A stretch of DNA of 64,000 nucleotides from the NCBI GenBank assembly GCA_016716525.1, contig JADJWE010000004.1, positions 186,001 through 250,000 on the forward strand. Direction: 5' to 3'. A model generated the notes under the pieces. That model saw only the letters and a list, made by a program, of their open reading frames with translations. It did not search any database and was not told where the DNA came from. This stretch comes from Candidatus Flexicrinis affinis. Lineage in GTDB: Bacteria > Chloroflexota > Anaerolineae > Aggregatilineales > Phototrophicaceae. Every line of letters starts with the position of its first letter. Position 1 is the first letter of the stretch. Position numbers and translations under genes: made by a program. This document shows, piece after piece, positions 1 through 7,442 of this stretch.

Positions 1-459
1 CATCAGCAGGTACGTGCTGTACGGCGTGTTCTCGCGGTCGTTCTCGAAGCTGTTGATCACGCGCATGCTGTCGTTGGAGAACTTCTCCGGCGTGTGGCAT
101 TGTTCGCAGGTTTCTCGCGCGGGGCTCATCTCGGCCGAGCGAATCGGATAGTGGTAGTTGTCCAGCACGGTGTCGACGACAAGGCGCATGTGGCCGATCT
201 TGCGGTATGCCTGCACAAGGATCAGATCGCGACCGATGTGGCAGTCGACGCACAGCGTGCGCGCATGCGGGGACACCAGATAGGTGCTGTATTCGGGCGG
301 CATGGTATGGCAGGTCGTGCCGCAGAACTGCGGCGAGTTGCTGTACTCCCACAGCGGCGGGATAGCCAACAGCACGAGAAGAAAGCCCGAACCGAACAGT
401 GCGTAGGGAAGATAGTCCCGCAAGGTGCGGCCGGCAAACCAACGACGAATACGCTGCAT
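1..459 (-). CDS. NapC/NirT-type membrane multiheme cytochrome c (3' end outside the window)
   Basis: The minus-strand frame from ATG at 459 runs open to base 1 (153 codons) and has no stop, so the C-terminus lies beyond the left edge. It begins MQRIRRWFAGRTLRDYLPYA and continues into one strongly hydrophobic segment (about residues 22-40), a typical N-terminal signal anchor. CxxCH heme motifs follow: CGTTCH, CVDCH and CEQCH within the visible part. This layout (short cytoplasmic tail, single helix, then periplasmic hemes) is that of the NapC/NirT quinol-oxidising family, which passes electrons from the membrane quinol pool to periplasmic reductases. It is divergent from the two nine-heme cytochromes to its right, with about 240 bp between start codons, so it probably belongs to the same respiratory module. 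A purine-rich stretch just upstream of the ATG can serve as a weak ribosome site. The partner reductase would lie to the left and is not visible. Confidence 0.85.
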   Translation of the reverse strand, partial: MQRIRRWFAGRTLRDYLPYALFGSGFLLVLLAIPPLWEYSNSPQFCGTTCHTMPPEYSTYLVSPHARTLCVDCHIGRDLILVQAYRKIGHMRLVVDTVLDNYHYPIRSAEMSPARETCEQCHTPEKFSNDSMRVINSFENDRENTPYSTYLLM

Positions 460-504
460 AACACCACCCCCGTACTTCCATGCAGCCCACGCAGGCGGAT
501 ACGC

Positions 505-532
505 ATTCTGTTCCGCCACGTGTTGCAGTCAA
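505..532 (-). promoter_or_regulatory. possible sigma70-type promoter for the NapC-like gene
   Basis: Read on the minus strand, TTGACT (532-527) is followed after 16 bases by CAGAAT (510-505), about 45 bases before the ATG at 459. The match to the -35/-10 consensus is fair but not strong. The rest of the 460-701 divergent spacer shows nothing else I can name. Confidence 0.3.
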
Positions 533-701
533 CTATAGCCTATCCCAGCGCGCCTGACGAACACTGCCAGACACACCATTGCAATCGCATGTCTTTCCGC
601 GTGACAGGTGTTACAATCCGATTTCATGCCGCCGTACGTGTGGACAAAGTCCACGATGTGGCGGTAACGGCGCATCGAATACGCATGCAGAGGGGGTGGG
701 T

Positions 702-2558
702 ATGCAGCGTAACGCCGTATGGGGGGTGCTGATCTGCGGTCTGAGCCTCACCCTATTCGGGGTGTGGTTCAGCTTCATTGCGGTTCCCATACCCGTTCAG
801 GCCCAAAGCGATCTGTCGGACGCCGAGTATGAAGGGGCGGACGAGTGCGGCTCGTGCCACCGCAACGTCGTGCGCGAGCACGGCGAGACGCTGCACGCGC
901 TGGCGCTGCAAGAGGTAGGCCGCGATGACAGCATCATCCTCGGCGACTTCGAGCAGGGCGAAGAAGAACGCACTGTGCAGTTCCCCGAGGAGGATGCGCC
1001 GCGGGCATTCACTGCCGACGACATTGCCTACGTGATCGGCGCGGGCAGGTACGCGCAGCGCTACGTCTTTGAAATCGAGCGCCGCCAATACGCCGTGTTC
1101 CCCGCCGAATGGGACACCGTCGCGCAGACGTGGCGGCGGATCGAACTCGACACCGAATGGCCCGGCCCGGGCTACGACTTCCTGCAAAACTGCGCGGGAT
1201 GCCACACCACCGGCCTCGAGATCGACCGTGAACGCTGGGTCGATGACGGCGTGTGGTGCGAGGCGTGCCACGGCCCCGCGAGCCTTCATATCGAAGTCGC
1301 ACGCGATGCCGGACGCCGCCCCTCCGACGAGGACATCGCCGAAATCCACGGCGCGATCGTAGTCAGCCCGGACGCGCAGATTTGCGCGCAGTGCCACAGC
1401 CGCGGCACCGACCCCGAATCCGGGCGCATGTTCCCGATGGGCTACCGGCCCGGCACCGACCTGCTGCACGACTCGCTGTTCGTGCTGGCCGAGGAGGACG
1501 ATCCGGTGGCGTTCTGGGCCACCGGGCACGCGCGTCAGAACAACATGCAGTTCAACGAGTGGTTCAACTCGGCGCACGCGTCCGCCCTCGATACGCTCAA
1601 AGCCAGTAATCGTGCCGAGGCGGAGTGCCTGACCTGCCACAGCGGCGACTTCACATTCACCTCGCGCGTGCTTGAAGCGTACGACGAGGAAGTATTGACC
1701 GGCGTCCCGCCCGAACTGCCGACCCTCGATACGGCGCAGTTCGGGATTACGTGTACGGTGTGCCACAGCGGTCACCCGGACGACGACGTCGAATTCAACC
1801 TCGCCGACGAGCCATACGCGCTGTGTACGGCATGCCACCAGAGCACGCCGCTGTTCGACACCCTGCATCATCCGGTCAAGGAGATGTTCGAGGGGCAGAC
1901 GATCATCGACAGCGTCGAGGGTATCCCCGCCGTGCATCATGCCGAGGAGGGCGGCCCGACCTGTACGACATGCCACATGTCGCGCGTGATGGCCGGCCTG
2001 ACCGAGTTGGCGAACCACACGTGGAACCCGGTGCTGCCCGAGGACATCGAAGGCGAGGCTCCGCCAGCCTCGTGCGAGGCGTGCCACACCGACCTGACGA
2101 CCGACGACCTCGTGTCGCTGGTGCGCGATACGCAGCAATCCGTGACCGGCCGGCTTTCGCTGGCGCGCGCACGGGCGAGTGCCGTGTCATTCGCCGAATC
2201 GGACGCCGAAGCCGCCGCGCGGTACGCGCAGGTCGTGGCGGCACTGGACTTCATTCAAGGCGACGGCAGCCAAGGCGTGCACAACTACGCCTACGCCGAC
2301 GCGCTGCTCGATCAAGCCGAGGGTCTTCTGAGCGAATTGAGCGTGCCGGGGGCCAGCTTGGCGCCGACCGAGGCTCCGGCGCCGACGGCGACGCCGGCCA
2401 ATCCGGAATCGATCACGGTGGCGCTGGAACGCGAGGCACGCACGGGCGTCCGCCCGATCACGATTGCGATACTGGGGACGTTCGGCGTGGTCGTGCTGGC
2501 CGGCGGTGCGTACATCTTCCGCCCGCGCCGGCGCCGCACGCAGGACGGGGAGGAATAG
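702..2558 (+). CDS. membrane-anchored nonaheme cytochrome c
   Basis: I place the start at ATG 702 (618 aa) rather than at any upstream in-frame codon, because GGGGGTGGG lies directly in front and the protein then begins with a signal peptide (hydrophobic core GVLICGLSLTLFGVWF, ending near AQA). Nine CxxCH motifs follow: CGSCH, CAGCH, CEACH, CAQCH, CLTCH, CTVCH, CTACH, CTTCH and CEACH. A Pro/Ala/Thr-rich linker leads to one C-terminal transmembrane helix (ITIAILGTFGVVVLAGGAYI) and an Arg-rich tail. The hemes should therefore sit outside the membrane with the protein tethered at its C-terminus. Paired hemes of this kind occur in the cytochrome c554/multiheme nitrite-reductase-like superfamily, but I see no feature that fixes a substrate. 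It is the first gene of an operon with the next two cytochromes (3-bp and 1-bp gaps) and is probably an electron conduit. Confidence 0.85.
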   Translation: MQRNAVWGVLICGLSLTLFGVWFSFIAVPIPVQAQSDLSDAEYEGADECGSCHRNVVREHGETLHALALQEVGRDDSIILGDFEQGEEERTVQFPEEDAPRAFTADDIAYVIGAGRYAQRYVFEIERRQYAVFPAEWDTVAQTWRRIELDTEWPGPGYDFLQNCAGCHTTGLEIDRERWVDDGVWCEACHGPASLHIEVARDAGRRPSDEDIAEIHGAIVVSPDAQICAQCHSRGTDPESGRMFPMGYRPGTDLLHDSLFVLAEEDDPVAFWATGHARQNNMQFNEWFNSAHASALDTLKASNRAEAECLTCHSGDFTFTSRVLEAYDEEVLTGVPPELPTLDTAQFGITCTVCHSGHPDDDVEFNLADEPYALCTACHQSTPLFDTLHHPVKEMFEGQTIIDSVEGIPAVHHAEEGGPTCTTCHMSRVMAGLTELANHTWNPVLPEDIEGEAPPASCEACHTDLTTDDLVSLVRDTQQSVTGRLSLARARASAVSFAESDAEAAARYAQVVAALDFIQGDGSQGVHNYAYADALLDQAEGLLSELSVPGASLAPTEAPAPTATPANPESITVALEREARTGVRPITIAILGTFGVVVLAGGAYIFRPRRRRTQDGEE

Positions 2559-2561
2559 GCC

Positions 2562-3698
2562 ATGATTCACAGAGCTTCCACCATGTGGGTCAGGGTGCTG
2601 CTGATCGCGCTTCTGTTGGTCGGGTTGTCGGCCATCGTGGCCGGCACCGCGCTGGCGCAGGACGCCGAGCCTGAGGCCACGCCCGAAGGCCCGCCTCAGC
2701 CGTCCAACGCCTACTGCTTGCTGTGTCACAGCGCGCCCGATCAAACGTGGTCGCTGCCCAGCGGCGAGACGCTGTCGCTCACCATCGACCCGGCCGTGCT
2801 GGCCGGATCGGTGCACGGCGACCGCAGCGAAGGCGGCGCGCTGGCCTGCGCCGACTGCCACCCGGGGTTCACCTTCCCGCACCCGGTCTCGACGGCGCAG
2901 AGCATCCGCGGCTTCCGCATCGAACGTTACGCCGTCTGCCGCACCTGTCACGAGGATCAGTACACGCGGGCGCAGGACAGCGTCCACGGTGCGGCGCTGC
3001 GCAGCGGCCAGCTTGAGGCGGCGACGTGCGTCGACTGTCACGGCGGCCACGACATCCAGACGCCCAACGAACCTCGCCAGCGCGTCTCGCTGACGTGCGG
3101 CCGGTGCCACGGCGCGATTTTCGAGGAGTATCAGAACAGCATCCACGGCTCGGCCCTGCTGGACGAGGACAACGCCGACGTACCGACCTGCACCAACTGC
3201 CACGGCGTGCACGACATTCAGAACCCGGCGACCAATTTGGCGCGCGTGCGATCGCCCCAGTTGTGCGCCGAGTGCCATGCCGATACCGAGCTGATGGCGA
3301 AGTACGACATCAGCACCCACGTGTTCGAGAGTTACCTGACCGACTTCCACGGCTCGACCATTGCGCTGTTCGAGCAGCAGGATCCGACCGTGGCGACCAA
3401 CAAACCGGTGTGCTACGACTGCCACAGTGTCCACAGCATCAAGGCGATGGACGAGGAAGGGCAGGCGTCGATCCGCGAGCACCTCGTGGAGACGTGCGCG
3501 GAGTGCCACCCGGGCGCGAGTGCGAGCTTCCCCGACGCGTGGATCGGCCACTACCCGTCGACGCCGGAGAATCACCCGGTGTTGTACGCGAGCCATCAGG
3601 CGTACAACCTGCTGGTACCGGGCGTGCTGGGCGTGCTGGCGCTGGCCGGCCTGACCGAGGTGATCCGGCGGCTGCTGCGCCGCGGCAAAGGAGCGTAG
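2562..3698 (+). CDS. second membrane-anchored nonaheme cytochrome c
   Basis: The protein has 378 aa. The ATG at 2562 follows GGGGAGGAAT, which overlaps the stop of the upstream gene; an ATG at 2583 is an alternative that would give a more compact signal peptide (MWVRVLLIALLLVGLSAIVA). After the cleavage region (TALAQ) nine CxxCH motifs follow: CLLCH, CADCH, CRTCH, CVDCH, CGRCH, CTNCH, CAECH, CYDCH and CAECH. Several regularly spaced His residues could be distal ligands, as in bis-His multiheme proteins. A single C-terminal helix (about residues 350-368) and a basic tail (RRLLRRGKGA) anchor it. It is unlike the preceding cytochrome in sequence but has the same heme count and topology, which suggests the two form one wire on the outer face of the membrane. 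It feeds or is fed by the cytochrome b-type protein that starts one base after its stop. Confidence 0.85.
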   Translation: MIHRASTMWVRVLLIALLLVGLSAIVAGTALAQDAEPEATPEGPPQPSNAYCLLCHSAPDQTWSLPSGETLSLTIDPAVLAGSVHGDRSEGGALACADCHPGFTFPHPVSTAQSIRGFRIERYAVCRTCHEDQYTRAQDSVHGAALRSGQLEAATCVDCHGGHDIQTPNEPRQRVSLTCGRCHGAIFEEYQNSIHGSALLDEDNADVPTCTNCHGVHDIQNPATNLARVRSPQLCAECHADTELMAKYDISTHVFESYLTDFHGSTIALFEQQDPTVATNKPVCYDCHSVHSIKAMDEEGQASIREHLVETCAECHPGASASFPDAWIGHYPSTPENHPVLYASHQAYNLLVPGVLGVLALAGLTEVIRRLLRRGKGA

Positions 3699-3699
3699 T

Positions 3700-4713
3700 A
3701 TGGAGGGCCAAACGCAAGTCTCGACGCGGCGGCCGGCCGTACAGCAGTTCCAGCGGCTCGTATTCGTCGTCGCGCTGATCGGCCTGATCGTCAGTGGTCT
3801 ACCGCAAAAGTACGCGGCGGAGAGCATCGCGCAGTTCGTCATCAAGATCATGGGCGGCATCGAAAGCGTGCGCATCATCCACCGGGCGCTGGCCGTCGTG
3901 CTGGTGCTGTCGGCCGGGTTGCACGTGCTGACCGCCCTCTACGACCGCAGTGTGCTCGGTCAGCGCGAACGCTGGTGGGCGAGCCTGCGCGATTTCGGCC
4001 GGCTGATCGGCCGCCTGCTCGAAAATCTCGGGCTGAAGCCGGCGGCCGACGCCGATACGCGCTTCGCCCTGCGCATCGAATACCTGATTCTGGTGATCAG
4101 CGTCGTGCTGATGGCGCTGACCGGCTTCGCGCTGTGGAATCCGCTGGCGGTGACGTCGATCCTGCCTGGAGAGACGATTCCCACGGCGCGCAGCCTGCAC
4201 AGCGACCATGCGATCCTGCTGCTGGTGTTCCTGCTGGCGTGGCGTGCGCTGGTGATCTTCTTCTGGCGGCCCAGGCCGGCTGTCGAGCGTACGCCCGCGC
4301 CGGACGCGGCCACCGTAGCCGATCGCCGCCGGCGCTTCCTGCCGATCGCCGTGGTCGTGAGCGCACTGGCGCTGGTGGGACTGTATGCGTTCCTGACCGG
4401 CGAGCAGACCGCCATCGAGACGCTGCCGCGGCGGCAGGCCGTGGTGTTCGCGCCGCAGTTGGTGCTGGACGAAGGCGACGCGCAGGTTGGGGCGGCGCTG
4501 TGGAGCACGCTGCGCTGCGCGTTCTGTCACGGCGACGCGGCGCAAGGCGGTCTGAACGGCGAGCCCGCGTTGATGGGCACCGCGCTGACGTTCGAGGAGT
4601 TTTACACGCAGGTGCGCACCGGCGAGGGCGCGATGCCGGCCTTCAGCCGCGTCGAGCTGCCGGACGCCTATGTGCAGCACCTGTGGGCGTATCTGGGCGG
4701 GGAAGCGGAATAG
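3700..4713 (+). CDS. cytochrome b561-like quinone-reactive protein fused to cytochrome c
   Basis: The 337-aa protein has an N-terminal membrane domain with about four helices plus one more around residues 205-225, in the manner of formate-dehydrogenase gamma/cytochrome b561 subunits (conserved His in IIHRAL, AGLHVL, LHSDHA). The C-terminal roughly 90 residues carry a single CAFCH heme motif and a downstream MPAF that can supply the axial Met of a class I cytochrome c. The likely role is to exchange electrons between membrane quinone and the two nine-heme cytochromes encoded just upstream. AAAGGAG overlaps the upstream stop and sets the ATG at 3700. The b-c fusion gives a complete path from quinone to extracytoplasmic heme in one polypeptide. 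Direction (quinol oxidation or quinone reduction) cannot be read from sequence. Confidence 0.8.
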   Translation: MEGQTQVSTRRPAVQQFQRLVFVVALIGLIVSGLPQKYAAESIAQFVIKIMGGIESVRIIHRALAVVLVLSAGLHVLTALYDRSVLGQRERWWASLRDFGRLIGRLLENLGLKPAADADTRFALRIEYLILVISVVLMALTGFALWNPLAVTSILPGETIPTARSLHSDHAILLLVFLLAWRALVIFFWRPRPAVERTPAPDAATVADRRRRFLPIAVVVSALALVGLYAFLTGEQTAIETLPRRQAVVFAPQLVLDEGDAQVGAALWSTLRCAFCHGDAAQGGLNGEPALMGTALTFEEFYTQVRTGEGAMPAFSRVELPDAYVQHLWAYLGGEAE

Positions 4714-4735
4714 GGGCGAACGGTACGTCCGGTAA

Positions 4736-4875
4736 ACCCTCACCCCAAACCCCTCTCCGGCTAACCTCACCCCGCGTCGCTGGCGCTCCGCTGCCCCTCT
4801 CCCGAAGAGAGGGGCTTTTGAATCCGGCGCGTGTTTCTCCCCTCTCCTCGGGAGAGGGGCCGGGGGTGAGGTCTG
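4736..4875. repeat. dispersed inverted repeat, copy A
   Basis: The element opens with CCTCACCCCAAACCCCTCTC, holds inner pairs such as CCCCTCTCCCGAAGAGAGGGG and CCCCTCTCCTCGGGAGAGGGG, and closes with GGGGTGAGGTCTG. The outer ends are inverted relative to each other and the inner segments fold into hairpins. At least five related copies lie elsewhere in the window. It directly follows the cytochrome operon and could act as its terminator, although there is no clean T-run. Confidence 0.85.
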
Positions 4876-4893
4876 TTTTTGCCGGCAGAGCGA

Positions 4894-5312
4894 CTAGGAG
4901 TTTCCGGTACGTGTCGTGCGGGCGGCGAACCACGTTCGAATAGCATCGAGTACCTTGTCGAGGTCAGTCTCCACTTCGTGGTTGCGGAATCGCAGCACGC
5001 TGAACCCGCGCGACTCGATCCATCGTTGACGCTGCGCATCATAGTCGCGCTGATCGGTGTCATCATGTATGGTGCCATCCACTTCGATGACCAACTCCGC
5101 GTCAATACAAACGAAATCGGCGATGAATCCGTCGATCGTGTGCTGCCGACGGAAACGCGCACCCGCCAATCGTCTATTGCGCAGCGCTTCCCACAACACG
5201 CCTCGGCACGGGTTGATTCATGGCGCATCGTGCGTGCTAGTGGTTTGAGCTTCTCCCACTGATGCGGAGTTGACGTGAGACGGTGCGGCTTTTCATCCTT
5301 CATGGCATCCAA
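4894..5312 (-). pseudogene. DUF559 (Vsr-like) endonuclease, apparently frameshifted
   Basis: Two minus-strand frames together make one DUF559 protein. From 5312 the first reads MDAMKDEKPHRL... to MRHESTRAEA. The second picks up at about 5199 as LWEALRNRRLAGARFRRQHT and continues with FIADFVCIDAELVIEVDG to the stop at 4894. DUF559 proteins normally join these as MR..PTxAE..LWxxLRNRxLxGxKFRRQ, so a single missing base near 5200-5206 explains the break. The nuclease core residues (D of FIADFVC, the E of VIEVDG, RxxxxxxxG and VLRFRN) are intact downstream. Either the gene is dead or the base is a sequencing error; a TTG at 5199 could also start a shortened protein. Family members often sit as orphan genes near mobile or defence DNA. 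Confidence 0.7.
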
Positions 5313-5361
5313 TTGGATCCTCTACCTGTCATCGCAAGATAGCACTATACCTTGCGCGAGG

Positions 5362-5526
5362 CCTCACCCCAAACGGAGCGTATGGGAACCTCACCCCACG
5401 TCGCTGCGCTGCCAACCTCACCCCGCGTCGCTGACGCTCCGCTGCCCCTCTCCCGAAGAGAGGGGCTTGCGAATCCGGCGTGTGTTTCTCCCCTCTCCTC
5501 GGGAGAGGGGCCGGGGGTGAGGTCTG
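5362..5526. repeat. dispersed inverted repeat, copy B
   Basis: Same family as copy A: CCTCACCCCAAACGG at the left, an internal second CCTCACCCCG, hairpin arms CCCCTCTCCCGAAGAGAGGGG and CCCCTCTCCTCGGGAGAGGGG, and a GGGGGTGAGGTCTG end. The last about 120 bases are nearly identical to copy A, pointing to recent duplication or gene conversion across the DUF559 remnant between them. Confidence 0.85.
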
Positions 5527-5574
5527 CTTGGGGCCGGGGCGCATCGCCACGCTTCGCGTACCGACCGCCCACTC

Positions 5575-5648
5575 GTAGGGACGCGATATAATGCGTCCGG
5601 CGGGCGGTGCGTCGGTACCTTCGCAGACGCCACGTATGGCGTCCCTAC
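5575..5648. repeat. GTAGGG-type palindromic element (REP-like)
   Basis: GTAGGGACGC at 5575-5584 is mirrored by GCGTCCCTAC at 5639-5648, with further short complementary stretches between them. The GTAG foot is the feature that RAYT transposases recognise in REP elements. Similar palindromes occur near 52601 and at the RAYT gene near 55620. The element lies upstream of the NucS-like gene; no other feature was seen in 5527-5717. Confidence 0.55.
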
Positions 5649-5717
5649 TATACAGCGGCCATGTGTATAATCGTGCGATCGCGGCTAGGTGCCCCGTAGA
5701 CGACCAAGGGCCAAGAC

Positions 5718-6644
5718 ATGAGGAACTACTACCGCTTGATGCTCGGCCAGAAGAGCATGCATGCTGATGCAGCTTTTGAAGGCGGATTCATAGGGGCAGA
5801 TTATGGTATCAGAGAGGATCTCTCGGGCCAATTTCCTGATGACTGGCGCGAGTTCAATCGCGCGTGTATTCCGATCTACCTAGAACTTCGCCCGAATAAG
5901 TCCAAGGTCGCGGCCGGTCTTGCATGTGGTGCATTGTGGACTGTCGGCAAGGGGATTCAAATTGGCGATGTGATAATGGCACCGGATGGACGTGGAGGGT
6001 ATCGCTTTAGAAAAGTGACCGGAGACTACCAGTACGTATCAGAGGGCGTTTTACCCCATCGTAGGCCGGTCGATTGGCTACCGACCGTTGTAGACCGCTC
6101 AGCTTTGAGTGTGGAATTGAAGAACTCTGCGGGTTCTGCAGGAACGGTGAGTACCATCACCAAACATGCAGACGAGATTGAGCAGCTCTTGTCTGGAATT
6201 GAAGCTCCCCGACTCATTGCTACAGATCAGTCAATTGAGGATCCGTCATCATTCGCCCTCGAGAAGCACCTTGAGGATTTCCTCGTGGAAAACTGGTCAA
6301 GCACGGAGCTCGGATCGAAGTATGATATTTTCCAAGACGAAGGTGAACTGGTAGGGCAGCAGTACCTGACTGACACCGGGCCCATTGACATTCTGGCGGT
6401 GAGCAGAGATCGAAAGACTCTCCTTGTTATTGAGCTGAAAAAAGGACGGGCCAGCGATGCGGTTGTCGGACAGATTCTCAGATATATGGGTTATGTTACG
6501 GAACAACTCGCAGAACCGGGGCAGGTCGTGAAGGGAATCATCATTGCGCTGGAAGACGACTTGAAACTGAGGCGTGCGCTATCGTTGGTACCTTCAGTGG
6601 AGTTTTTCCGGTATCAGATTAGCTTCAGGCTGATGAAGGCTTGA
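5718..6644 (+). CDS. NucS-like (DUF91-type) PD-(D/E)xK nuclease with unknown N-terminal domain
   Basis: The protein has 308 aa. The C-terminal half (about residues 170-308) matches the NucS/DUF91 endonuclease core: EKHLEDFLVENW, then the acidic GPIDILAV, then LLVIELKKGRASDAVVGQIL and RYMGYV. This gives the D...ExK catalytic set. The N-terminal roughly 150 residues (RNYYRLMLGQKS..., ACGALWTVGKGIQIGDVIM) resemble the small DNA- or modified-base-sensing modules found on Mrr/McrBC-type enzymes, but I do not recognise the family with certainty. The gene has visibly lower GC and more A/T-ending codons than its neighbours, a sign of acquisition. A type IV-like restriction or DNA repair role is an inference. 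The start at ATG 5718 has only a weak ribosome site. Confidence 0.7.
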   Translation: MRNYYRLMLGQKSMHADAAFEGGFIGADYGIREDLSGQFPDDWREFNRACIPIYLELRPNKSKVAAGLACGALWTVGKGIQIGDVIMAPDGRGGYRFRKVTGDYQYVSEGVLPHRRPVDWLPTVVDRSALSVELKNSAGSAGTVSTITKHADEIEQLLSGIEAPRLIATDQSIEDPSSFALEKHLEDFLVENWSSTELGSKYDIFQDEGELVGQQYLTDTGPIDILAVSRDRKTLLVIELKKGRASDAVVGQILRYMGYVTEQLAEPGQVVKGIIIALEDDLKLRRALSLVPSVEFFRYQISFRLMKA

Positions 6645-6704
6645 GATCCGAAGAGCCTCACCAGTCCTTCCGCGCGTGATATCTGGCAGGAAATTTGCCA
6701 CCTC

Positions 6705-7040
6705 ATGAAGCTGCCCAATTTCGAGCAAGCCGTAGTTACCAGGGCCAAGATCGCACATTACCTACTTGACCTGAGTAGTGAGAACGGGGCGCCCAAAGCG
6801 AGGTTCTTCATGGCATTTGGCTTTACAATAGAACGGTGGGAGGAATTGGCTGATGCCCTGCGACGGCACGGAGCAGACCATGATGTTGCCCACGTTGAGC
6901 GTAGGCCGCAATTCGGTATCCACTACGTTGTCGAAGGTGCATTGGTAACCCCAGATGGTCGAGACCCCGGCGTCCGCTCGATCTGGTCGATTGACGACGG
7001 CGATACAATACCGCGGTTGATTTCCGCATATCCACTGTGA
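6705..7040 (+). CDS. DUF6883 protein
   Basis: This is a 111-aa protein with the DUF6883 pattern: KLPNFEQAVVTRAKIAHYLL at the start, a central KARFFMAFGF, an ALRRH segment, and a C-terminal strand set with GIHYVVEGAL, GVRSIWSID and PRLISAYP. DUF6883 genes are repeatedly paired with DUF4926 genes, as here, where the DUF4926 start codon follows 9 bases after this stop. Such a pair of small cytoplasmic proteins looks like a toxin-antitoxin or toxin-immunity cassette, but no activity is established that I know of. It sits directly after the NucS-like nuclease in the same orientation (60-bp gap) and may be part of the same acquired patch. Confidence 0.7.
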   Translation: MKLPNFEQAVVTRAKIAHYLLDLSSENGAPKARFFMAFGFTIERWEELADALRRHGADHDVAHVERRPQFGIHYVVEGALVTPDGRDPGVRSIWSIDDGDTIPRLISAYPL

Positions 7041-7049
7041 GGAAGAAAC

Positions 7050-7280
7050 ATGATCGAAGAACACGAACGTATTGCGCTGACCGTGGACGTGCCCGAGCAC
7101 GGGTTGAAAGCCGGCGATATTGGCATGGTCGTGCATATCTACGGCCAACATACCGGCTATACCGTGGAGTTCGTCACCGTAACGGGGCGAACGGTCGCTC
7201 TCGTATCGGTGTTTCCTGAGCAGATCCGCGCATTGGAACCCGACGAAATCGCGACGGCGCGACGGGTCGCGACTGCGTAG
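7050..7280 (+). CDS. DUF4926 protein
   Basis: This is a 76-aa protein. It shows the DUF4926 layout of a small SH3-like barrel: ERIALTVDVPEHGLKAGDIG, then MVVHIY, then YTVEFVTVTGRTVALVSV, and a short helical tail. GAGGAAG overlapping the upstream stop region sets the ATG at 7050. The tight coupling to the DUF6883 gene suggests co-translation and a physical or functional partnership, probably as the partner or antidote. Function is unknown. The stretch 7281-7442 to the next gene shows nothing beyond the GAGGAG of the following ribosome site. Confidence 0.7.
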   Translation: MIEEHERIALTVDVPEHGLKAGDIGMVVHIYGQHTGYTVEFVTVTGRTVALVSVFPEQIRALEPDEIATARRVATA

Positions 7281-7442
7281 GTAGTCCAGCGTCCTGAGAC
7301 CACGGTCAGAACGCTCCGCTTTCCACTTGACACCCAGCAATTCCCCCACTGGACCTCGCACACCCTTTCCCCGCGTGCTCTAATCACCGGCGCTGCCTTA
7401 CCTCAGCACTCAACACTCAGCACTTCCTTCGAGGAGCGTCCC

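Noticed and set aside
753..2138. Long minus-strand open frame (461 codons) opposite the first nine-heme cytochrome
   Set aside because: It mirrors a GC-rich gene with clear CxxCH motifs; its translation is Arg/Val/Gly-rich with no domain.
4736..4875. CRISPR-like array from repeated CCTCACCCC units
   Set aside because: Units are few, unequal, inverted and without regular spacers.
4643..4933. Small peptides such as LTPGPSPEERG within the dispersed repeats
   Set aside because: These frames recur wherever the repeat occurs and reflect repeat sequence, not conserved genes; the only coding copy is inside the MmeI-like gene.
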